From: Caulobacteraceae bacterium
Lineage (GTDB): Bacteria > Pseudomonadota > Alphaproteobacteria > Caulobacterales > Caulobacteraceae
DNA: 5,434 bases
Direction of reading: 5' to 3'
Assembly (NCBI GenBank): GCA_025351125.1
Contig: JANXWN010000159.1
Coordinates: 1 to 5,434 of the forward strand
Shown here: positions 1 through 5,337 of the stretch, one piece after another
Numbering within the stretch: the stretch's first letter is position 1
Layout: each line of letters starts with the position of its first letter
Made by a program: the position numbers and the translations under genes
Notes under the pieces: generated by a model
Told to the model about the DNA's origin: nothing
Databases searched by the model: none
Seen by the model: the letters and a program-made list of their open reading frames with translations, nothing else

Positions 1-1
1 C

Positions 2-1408
2 CAGGGTGTCTCGCAATATGACGTCGCCTCGTTTGGGCGAAACTTTATTCCGCCCGATACGATGGGCGCGATCGGCGCGACCCAGTTTATGGAAACCACC
101 AATGGCGGCTATGCGGTTTACAACAAGACCACCGGCGCGCGGCAGTCGATCATGTCCGACGTCGCTTTTTGGCAGGCCGCGGGTCAGTCCGACGCCAATG
201 GCGATTCGCGCGTGCTCTACGACTCGCGCTCGCAGAAATGGATCGTCGAATCGTTCGCCGCCAACCTCGATACGATCCAGATCGCCATCTCCAACACGTC
301 CGACGCCACGGGGGGCTGGAAATCTACGACGTTCACAGGGTTTGCCGGCGGCATCGCCGACTATCCGACATTGGCGATTGACAGCAAGGCGGTCTACATC
401 GGCACGAACGACTTCAGCGCCGCGGGAGCGTTTCAGGGCGTCAGTTTGAGCGTCATCAAGCGCAGTGATCTTTTTGGTTCCGGCGCTCCGGTCACGACAA
501 GCCTCAAGCAGTTTTTCGAGTCGGCCAGCAGTGGCGTCGATCGCGGCTTCGCCATCCAGGGAGTCAACAACGGCAACGGTGACGTCGTCGCCGCCAGCCT
601 GTTTTCGAACACCGGCGATATCGTCAAATATAAGGTTACCAATCCTGGTACGGCTGGCGCCACCGAAACGGCTTCGGTGGCTCTGGGCCTAAACCCGGGC
701 GATCCGGCTCTCCAAGGCGGCAACAATCATGCACGCCAACCGGATGGTACTCGCAATATCGACGCGTTGGATGTTCGCATATCCAGCGCTGCCTGGGAGC
801 AGGCGGGTAAGATTTACACGGTGCAAACGGTTACGGCGCCCAACAGCGATCATACCTCGATCGTCTATACGGTGACAGATGCGGCCACCAACGCCATCCT
901 TGATCAAGGCACCATCGGCGGCGGCGGTTATGACTATTACCAAGGCTCCATCGCCGTGAACAGCTCCGGTCAAGTCGTTATCGGCTATGACCGTTCCGGG
1001 TTCGGCGCCAAGGGAAAAGTCAGCTTTTACGCCACGACTTTCGACCCTCTGTTCGGGACCCTAACCGAGACCAACACCTATCTTCTTCATGTCAGCAACG
1101 TCGACGATTATCACAACGGCGCGTTGGATGGACAAGTCGCGACAGGTCGTCAGCGCTGGGGCGACTATGCCCAGGTAACGGTCGATCCCACGAACCAGGA
1201 GCATTTCTGGGCCATCGGCGAGTTCGCCCGTGAATATAACAGCAAAGCCGACGGTCACCCCGGCGGTTCGGGGCGCTCTCGTTGGGGCACTTGGATTTCC
1301 GAGATCACGCTATCCGCCGTGCCGGAACCGGCGGCGTGGTCGATGATGCTAATCGGCTTTGGCCTAGTCGGCGGCGTCCTGCGCCGTCGGGTTGCTAAAA
1401 CCGCCTAA
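2..1408 (+). CDS. Secreted PEP-CTERM sorting-domain protein, beta-propeller-like (5' truncated)
   Basis: The reading frame is open from base 2 without a stop, and the first in-window ATG (62) lies inside a conserved-looking motif (FIPPDTMGAIG), so the true start and signal peptide are upstream of the window; 468 residues are visible. That PPDxxGAxG motif, the later DYPTLAID segment and a WGDYAQVTVDP...FWAIGEFA stretch (nucleotides about 1157-1237) recur in large secreted proteins that probably fold as beta-propellers; this is recalled family knowledge, not a search result. The C-terminus carries a textbook sorting tail: PEP at 1322-1330, Trp at 1337-1339, a hydrophobic helix with GFG, then three arginines and a short basic end. 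Such tails are anchored and processed by an exosortase system, usually linked to surface or exopolysaccharide export. The motif has PEPAAWS where PEPxxWA is usual, a small deviation. The specific function is unknown. Confidence 0.85.
   Translation, partial: QGVSQYDVASFGRNFIPPDTMGAIGATQFMETTNGGYAVYNKTTGARQSIMSDVAFWQAAGQSDANGDSRVLYDSRSQKWIVESFAANLDTIQIAISNTSDATGGWKSTTFTGFAGGIADYPTLAIDSKAVYIGTNDFSAAGAFQGVSLSVIKRSDLFGSGAPVTTSLKQFFESASSGVDRGFAIQGVNNGNGDVVAASLFSNTGDIVKYKVTNPGTAGATETASVALGLNPGDPALQGGNNHARQPDGTRNIDALDVRISSAAWEQAGKIYTVQTVTAPNSDHTSIVYTVTDAATNAILDQGTIGGGGYDYYQGSIAVNSSGQVVIGYDRSGFGAKGKVSFYATTFDPLFGTLTETNTYLLHVSNVDDYHNGALDGQVATGRQRWGDYAQVTVDPTNQEHFWAIGEFAREYNSKADGHPGGSGRSRWGTWISEITLSAVPEPAAWSMMLIGFGLVGGVLRRRVAKTA
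659..681. repeat. Perfect 9-bp inverted repeat inside the PEP-CTERM gene
   Basis: GCCACCGAA at 659-667 is followed by a 5-base loop and its exact reverse complement TTCGGTGGC at 673-681. No T-run follows, so it is not an intrinsic terminator. It codes for ATETASVA and may be a chance product of Ala/Thr/Ser codons; an mRNA hairpin is possible. Confidence 0.5.
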
Positions 1409-1429
1409 GACGGGTGTTTTAGACTAAAA
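1395..1429. repeat. CTAAAA / TTTTAG / CTAAAA repeat set around the PEP-CTERM stop codon
   Basis: CTAAAAC at 1395-1401 is the reverse complement of GTTTTAG at 1416-1422, with the stop codon 1406-1408 in the loop. TTTTAG at 1417-1422 is also complementary to CTAAAA at 1424-1429, only one base away. The first pairing could form a modest hairpin just before the main terminator; the second is better seen as a DNA palindrome. Functional meaning is uncertain. Confidence 0.35.
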
Positions 1430-1432
1430 GGG

Positions 1433-1462
1433 AAAGGGGTCGCCGCGAGGCGGCCCTTTTTT
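1433..1462 (+). terminator. Rho-independent terminator, possibly bidirectional
   Basis: The left arm at 1433-1444 and right arm at 1449-1460 pair over 12 bp (two G-T wobbles) around a GCGA loop of the stable GNRA type, and a run of six T at 1457-1462 follows. It begins 24 bases after the stop of the PEP-CTERM gene and so ends its transcript. On the minus strand the same stem lies 13 bases beyond the hydrolase stop codon (1474-1476) and is followed by CCCTTTT, so it may also terminate that convergent gene, though with a weaker T tract. Confidence 0.88.
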
Positions 1463-1473
1463 CATGGGCGGGG

Positions 1474-2625
1474 CTAAAATCCGCGCGCGTCCAACCATCC
1501 ACCTACCGCCGCGACAGCTGTCGGCAGCAAATCCCGCCGCTCGATATAATAGTGATCGGCGTCCTTTACGGTCACAAAGGTCTTGTCCGTCGACGCGGCG
1601 GCGTCAAACAATCGTGCCGCGTGGCTGGGCGTGCAGGCAAGATCGGCGGTGTTGCTGATGACCAAAACCGGGCAAGAAATCCGCCCCGCGTTGACCACGC
1701 CGTTGGCGCGGCTTCCGTCATAGCTCCATTGCGACAGCCAAGACCGCAAGGTGGTGAATCGGCCTAGACCCACGGGTCCGTCGTTGGCGATTTTGGGATC
1801 GCCGAGATAACAGGTACCGACGCGTCGGTCGGACGGGTCTTGCGTCGGGTCGGTCCAGCGCACGTCGCACATGGTGCCCTGCACCACAAAACACCGCTCC
1901 GCGTCGGGATCGCCTGCGTCCCTTAGCGCAGCCAATTGAGCTTTCGCCCAGGCGGTAATGCGCCGATTGCGAGCGATCTGCGCAGCGCGAAATGCAGTCA
2001 CGAAGTCGTCCGTGTACGGCGGCGTGGCAGGGCAGGCGGGGTCATAAATATTCAGCGCGCGGTCACGCTCGAACGGGCGTGTTTCGTCCAAAATCGACGG
2101 GTCAAGCCATTCGGTCATCGTTACCGATCGACTGACGTGCGCCGCGAGCAGCAAGATGCCGTCCGCCGGGATCAATTTGGCGCCCACGAGATCAACGGCG
2201 TCACCCGCCGGCGTATGGGTTATGGTCGGATGTTCGGCTTGGTCTTGATAGAACAGCGATAGCGAGCCGCCGCCCGACCAGCCGCCCAAAACTACCTTTA
2301 GATAACCAAACCGGCTCTTCAGGTCGGTGATGCACGCGCCCAGATCGAGCAGGCATTTTTCCAAAATTAGCGCGGTGTCGTTACCGCGATAGCGCGGATT
2401 ACAAAAGATTATGTGTCGTCCAGCCGCGGCCAACGCCGTCACCATCGGCAGAAAAGACCCGCCGCCGATGGGATGACTAAACACGATGACCGTGTCGGAC
2501 CCACCGGTCCCGGGCCGAATGCGCATACACTCGACGAATACCTGCCCGGTCGGGCCGCCGTACACTTCCTTAAGGCGGCTGGTATCGGCATGGGTGAATC
2601 CATAGGCTTCCCGAACCACCGACAT
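1474..2625 (-). CDS. Alpha/beta-hydrolase fold enzyme, substrate unknown
   Basis: This 383-residue protein shows the alpha/beta-hydrolase layout. An oxyanion-loop-like SHPIGGGS lies at residues 50-57, and the nucleophile elbow GGWSGGG (114-120) puts the catalytic Ser at 117 in a GxSxG motif. A long cap or insert region spans about 130-310, with the acid at Asp328 (SNTADLACTP) and the His at 358 (KDADHYYI). All three triad residues are present. There is no signal peptide, so it should be cytoplasmic. The family hydrolyses esters, amides, lactones, epoxides or C-C bonds; the large cap prevents a closer call from sequence alone. I chose ATG 2625 because AAGGGGAG (2632-2639) lies 6 bases upstream of it; a GTG at 2628 directly before it would leave only 3 bases. 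It is divergent from the VOC gene, separated by 111 bases with an operator-like palindrome, which suggests shared control. Its 3' end converges on the terminator at 1433-1462. Confidence 0.88.
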   Translation of the reverse strand: MSVVREAYGFTHADTSRLKEVYGGPTGQVFVECMRIRPGTGGSDTVIVFSHPIGGGSFLPMVTALAAAGRHIIFCNPRYRGNDTALILEKCLLDLGACITDLKSRFGYLKVVLGGWSGGGSLSLFYQDQAEHPTITHTPAGDAVDLVGAKLIPADGILLLAAHVSRSVTMTEWLDPSILDETRPFERDRALNIYDPACPATPPYTDDFVTAFRAAQIARNRRITAWAKAQLAALRDAGDPDAERCFVVQGTMCDVRWTDPTQDPSDRRVGTCYLGDPKIANDGPVGLGRFTTLRSWLSQWSYDGSRANGVVNAGRISCPVLVISNTADLACTPSHAARLFDAAASTDKTFVTVKDADHYYIERRDLLPTAVAAVGGWLDARGF

Positions 2626-2631
2626 CACGCG

Positions 2632-2639
2632 CTCCCCTT
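2632..2639 (-). promoter_or_regulatory. Ribosome-binding site of the hydrolase gene
   Basis: On the minus strand the bases read AAGGGGAG, a strong Shine-Dalgarno match. The gap is 6 bases to ATG 2625 and 3 bases to GTG 2628, so this site favours the ATG as the start. Confidence 0.75.
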
Positions 2640-2651
2640 AAAACTGCCGGC

Positions 2652-2680
2652 TTGTCGCCCAGCGAACGAAGGCTTACGAA
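2652..2680 (+). promoter_or_regulatory. Candidate promoter of the VOC gene
   Basis: TTGTCG (2652-2657) resembles a -35 box and TACGAA (2675-2680) a weak -10 box, with a 17-base spacer. The -10 overlaps the palindrome at 2676-2685, where a bound repressor would block RNA polymerase. The match is moderate (4 of 6 and 3 of 6 to the sigma-70 consensus), so this is tentative. On the minus strand, TTGACT (2701-2706) is a good -35 candidate for the hydrolase gene but lacks a clear -10 at the right distance. Confidence 0.35.
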
Positions 2681-2687
2681 TTCGTTC
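2664..2687. promoter_or_regulatory. Operator-like inverted repeat between the divergent hydrolase and VOC genes
   Basis: GAACGAA (2664-2670) and its exact reverse complement TTCGTTC (2681-2687) flank a 10-base spacer. Inside lies a perfect 10-bp palindrome ACGAATTCGT (2676-2685). The half-site ACGAA therefore occurs at 2666-2670, 2676-2680 and, inverted, at 2681-2685; the two direct copies are 10 bases apart, about one helical turn. This geometry in the middle of a short divergent intergenic region suits binding by a dimeric repressor such as a TetR- or MarR-type regulator. No regulator gene is visible in the window, so the identity of the protein is inference. Confidence 0.5.
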
Positions 2688-2723
2688 AATCCGCGAGGGG
2701 AGTCAAACCCGATCGGAACAACC

Positions 2724-2728
2724 GGGAG
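2724..2728 (+). promoter_or_regulatory. Ribosome-binding site of the VOC gene
   Basis: GGGAG lies 8 bases upstream of ATG 2737. It fixes the start there, although the same frame stays open upstream to 2413, antisense to the hydrolase gene. Confidence 0.75.
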
Positions 2729-2736
2729 CGTGCGAC

Positions 2737-3423
2737 ATGGCCCAACAACCGAGCGGTATTCACCACCTCGCCTTCATGGCCGGGGATATCAAAAAACACA
2801 TCGCCTTCTTTTCGCAGGTGATGGGCTGTCCGCTCGTGGCCCTGTTCGACATGCATGGCGTGCCGGGCGGTCTGCACGCGTTCTTGCGCATGAACGACCA
2901 TAGTTATTTCTCGATCGTGCAACTTCCAAAGGTCGACGAAATCGCCATTGAGCTGGGGTATACGCACGCGGGCAGCGGCGCGGGCGTCAGCGCGCCAGGA
3001 ACCTTGCAGCACTTGGCTTTCGGCGTCGATACCGACGCCGATCTCGTGGCGATGCGCGACCGCATCCGCAGCCACGGCGTCAACGTCATCGGGCCAATCG
3101 ATCACGGAATGTGTCGCTCTATCTATTTCGCCGGTCCGGATCGCATGACTTTGGAAGTCGCGACCTCGCAGGCGCCGATCGATCCCGAAGCTTGGATCGA
3201 CCCGACCACTCTCGTGAAGGCCGGCATATCCTTAGAGGACGCCGCTCGGTTTCGGGCTCCCGCCGCCTACCTCGGGCCAAGCCCGGTCGCGCAACCAGCC
3301 TACGATCCGGAAAAGCCGCACATGGCCTACCCCCAAGAGGCCTATCTGAAAATGTTGGCGATTCCGGACGATGTGCTCACCAAAACCGCGTCCTATGCAG
3401 AACCTCCGGTGCACGCGCTCTAG
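2737..3423 (+). CDS. VOC (glyoxalase/extradiol dioxygenase superfamily) protein, candidate ring-cleavage dioxygenase
   Basis: The 228-residue protein holds one vicinal-oxygen-chelate domain built of two beta-alpha-beta-beta-beta modules (about residues 7-65 and 89-145) plus an uncharacterised C-terminal tail of about 85 residues rich in Pro and Ala. Likely metal ligands are His10 (HHLAF, first strand), His92 (LQHLAF, fifth strand) and Glu140 (MTLEVA, eighth strand). The fourth-strand position, a ligand in glyoxalase I, lacks an obvious Glu or His (YFSIVQL). This His-His-Glu pattern is that of type I extradiol dioxygenases, and the region His123...IleTyr130...Pro134...Glu140 closely follows their signature. 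Activity as a ring-cleaving dioxygenase is inference; isomerase, epimerase or binding roles of other VOC proteins remain possible. It is divergent from the hydrolase gene, with an operator-like palindrome between them, and ends 21 bases from the convergent PBP gene without a clear terminator. The start at ATG 2737 is supported by GGGAG 8 bases upstream and because the domain begins at residue 7. Confidence 0.87.
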   Translation: MAQQPSGIHHLAFMAGDIKKHIAFFSQVMGCPLVALFDMHGVPGGLHAFLRMNDHSYFSIVQLPKVDEIAIELGYTHAGSGAGVSAPGTLQHLAFGVDTDADLVAMRDRIRSHGVNVIGPIDHGMCRSIYFAGPDRMTLEVATSQAPIDPEAWIDPTTLVKAGISLEDAARFRAPAAYLGPSPVAQPAYDPEKPHMAYPQEAYLKMLAIPDDVLTKTASYAEPPVHAL

Positions 3424-3444
3424 TCGAGGGACCGCGGTATCGCT

Positions 3445-5295
3445 CTAAAATATCGGCGTCTCGGGCGAAACTTGCGGCGCTTGCGACTCGGGCGTGACCG
3501 TGTTCGTGTCAGGCGTAGCCGTCGGGGGCGCGGCCGGGAGGGGGAGCGGCGGAATAGGAATGAGGGACGGCGCGGGTGGCCCGAAAGGGATGGCTTGAAC
3601 GTGCAGCCGCTTGACGGCGGTTGTCATATAGTTGCGCCAGATCTCGGCGGGCACACTGCCGCCGGTGATACGGGGCAGGGGGCCGCCGTTGTCGTGGCCG
3701 AGCCATACCACGGTGGTCAGACCGCCAGTGAAGCCGCAAAACCACGCGTCTCTATAATCGGACGTCGTGCCTGTCTTTCCGGCGACATCGTAACCGGGGA
3801 ACCGCGCGCGCACGCCGGTTCCGGAAGCCACCACCGTCCGCATCATTCGGTCCATCTCGCTTAAGGGCGGATTAGCGATAGCGGGTGTTACCGCCGGCGC
3901 GCCGTGGCGCCAGATCACCTGACCACTCGCGGTGCGAATTTGCTCAAGTCCGTAAGCCGATATGCGATAACCGCCGTTGGAAAACGCATCATAGGCCGTC
4001 GCCATATCGATAGGCGTCACGAGCGAGGTGCCCAAAGCCATGGCCGGATCAGTGTTGATCGCGGTGGTGATTCCCAGTCTTTGCGCCGTCGCCGCCACCT
4101 TCGGTCGGCCGATCTCGTCGGCCAGGCGCGCGGCGACGGTGTTGACTGATTCCGCCAATGCCGTTTCCACGGTGATCGGCCCGCGGTTCCCGGGTTCGAA
4201 ATTGTCCGGCGACCAGCCGTTTATCGTGATCGGTTCGTCGACCACGATCATGTCGGGCGTACGCCCCGCTTCCATGGCGGTCAGGTAGACGAAGGGTTTC
4301 CATGCCGAACCCGCTTGGCGGTGCGCGTCGACCACGCGATCATAGCTGCTCTTGGCATAATCCGCGCCGCCGACAAACGCGCGCACTCGCCCGAAGCCAT
4401 CGAGGGAGACGAGCGCCGCTTGCGGAAGCTCGGAGCCGCGCACACTGGAGACACCCGCGCTGACGGCGGCGCCGGCAGCGTGCTCGGCGGCCAGATCGAG
4501 CGTCGTGTCGACGATCAAATCGAGCTTCGCGCCGCCGATTTTCTGCCGCGTCTGGGCGTCGACCCAGTCGACAAAATATTGCGCCGAGCCATTGGGAGCA
4601 CTCACCCAAACCTTTGGCTTGACCGCCAAAGCCCCGGACCTTTGTGCGGAGGTGATGGCACCGGTCTCGACCATGGCGTCAAGAACCAGCGCGGTGCGCG
4701 CCGCCGACTGCTCGGGTTGTTCGGCCGGGTTATAATTGGTGGGCGATTTCATCACCGCCGCCAACATCGCCGCTTCCCGCAGCGTCAAACGCGCCGCGGA
4801 GGTGTTAAAAAATCGCTGCGCCGCCGCGTCAAGGCCATAGGCGCCCGAGCCAAAATACACGCGACTCAAGTAGAGACCCAGAATTTGGTTCTTGCTGTAG
4901 GTCTGCTCCAACTGTTCAGCCAAGATCAATTCCTCGCCCTTGCGCTCCAGTGTGCGATTGTTGGTGAGAAAAAGGTTCTTCGCGAGCTGCTGCGTAATCG
5001 TCGAGCCGCCCTGCGCGGCATGACCTGTCCCCAGATCGGTGACGATGGCGCGCGCTATCCCCATCGGGTCGAAACCGGCGTGGGAATAAAACCGGCGGTC
5101 CTCGATGGCGACAAAGGCGGCCGGGACGTAGGGCGGAAGCTTGGCGACGTCCAGAGGCGGAGCGAACCTCCCCCCGCGCACGCCGATCACCGTTCCCGAA
5201 CGATCGAGATAGGTGATCTGCGGATCGCGTTTGATCGGCGGTAAAGGGCCCAGCGAGGGTACGTTCAGGCTGAGGGCGGCGACAAGTCCAAGCAC
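3445..5295 (-). CDS. Class A penicillin-binding protein (PBP1A-type glycosyltransferase/transpeptidase)
   Basis: This bifunctional peptidoglycan synthase polymerises lipid II and cross-links the strands in the periplasm. The N-terminal GT51 domain (about residues 45-215) shows all its hallmarks: EDRRFYSHAG with catalytic Glu65, GGSTITQQLAKN (97-107), RKGEE with the second Glu122, and the ILGLYLSRVYFG block (138-149). The transpeptidase domain (about 290-560) has SAWK with the acyl-enzyme Ser330, SVN at 383-385 and KTGT at 507-510. No motif residue is missing, so it should be active and a beta-lactam target. At 616 residues it is shorter than the long PBP1A proteins of about 800 or more. Residues 571-616 form a Pro/Ala/Thr-rich, low-complexity tail. 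The start is GTG 5295 with GGAG 9 bases upstream; an in-frame TGA at 5338-5340 and no other start codon rule out a longer form. As a result the membrane anchor is very short and lacks a basic cytoplasmic stretch, which is unusual. It converges on the VOC gene. Confidence 0.95.
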   Translation of the reverse strand: MLGLVAALSLNVPSLGPLPPIKRDPQITYLDRSGTVIGVRGGRFAPPLDVAKLPPYVPAAFVAIEDRRFYSHAGFDPMGIARAIVTDLGTGHAAQGGSTITQQLAKNLFLTNNRTLERKGEELILAEQLEQTYSKNQILGLYLSRVYFGSGAYGLDAAAQRFFNTSAARLTLREAAMLAAVMKSPTNYNPAEQPEQSAARTALVLDAMVETGAITSAQRSGALAVKPKVWVSAPNGSAQYFVDWVDAQTRQKIGGAKLDLIVDTTLDLAAEHAAGAAVSAGVSSVRGSELPQAALVSLDGFGRVRAFVGGADYAKSSYDRVVDAHRQAGSAWKPFVYLTAMEAGRTPDMIVVDEPITINGWSPDNFEPGNRGPITVETALAESVNTVAARLADEIGRPKVAATAQRLGITTAINTDPAMALGTSLVTPIDMATAYDAFSNGGYRISAYGLEQIRTASGQVIWRHGAPAVTPAIANPPLSEMDRMMRTVVASGTGVRARFPGYDVAGKTGTTSDYRDAWFCGFTGGLTTVVWLGHDNGGPLPRITGGSVPAEIWRNYMTTAVKRLHVQAIPFGPPAPSLIPIPPLPLPAAPPTATPDTNTVTPESQAPQVSPETPIF

Positions 5296-5304
5296 GCGAT
5301 AAGG

Positions 5305-5308
5305 CTCC
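5305..5308 (-). promoter_or_regulatory. Ribosome-binding site of the PBP gene
   Basis: On the minus strand GGAG precedes GTG 5295 by 9 bases. It supports this non-ATG start, the only start codon available between the in-frame stop at 5338-5340 and the hydrophobic segment. Confidence 0.5.
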
Positions 5309-5337
5309 GGGTCGGGCGGCCGTCGATGGGCGGGGGA

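Noticed and set aside
6..449. A 147-codon plus-strand frame inside the PEP-CTERM gene
   Set aside because: It is Arg/Ser/Pro-rich shadow coding in another frame of a clearly real gene.
659..681. The 9-bp hairpin in the PEP-CTERM gene as a terminator or attenuator
   Set aside because: No T-run follows and it lies mid-gene; repeated Ala/Thr/Ser codons explain it well enough.
1936..2262. A 108-codon plus-strand frame opposite the hydrolase
   Set aside because: It lies opposite the cap region of an intact hydrolase and has typical shadow composition rich in Arg and Gly.
2413..2736. N-terminal extension of the VOC frame by 108 codons
   Set aside because: It overlaps the start of the hydrolase gene on the opposite strand, lacks domain-like sequence, and the ribosome-binding site at 2724-2728 plus the VOC domain boundary place the start at 2737.
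4315..5244. A 309-codon open frame on the plus strand, antisense to the PBP gene
   Set aside because: It lies wholly opposite a PBP with all catalytic motifs, is very rich in Arg and Gly and shows no recognisable domain; it is a by-product of high-GC coding on the other strand.
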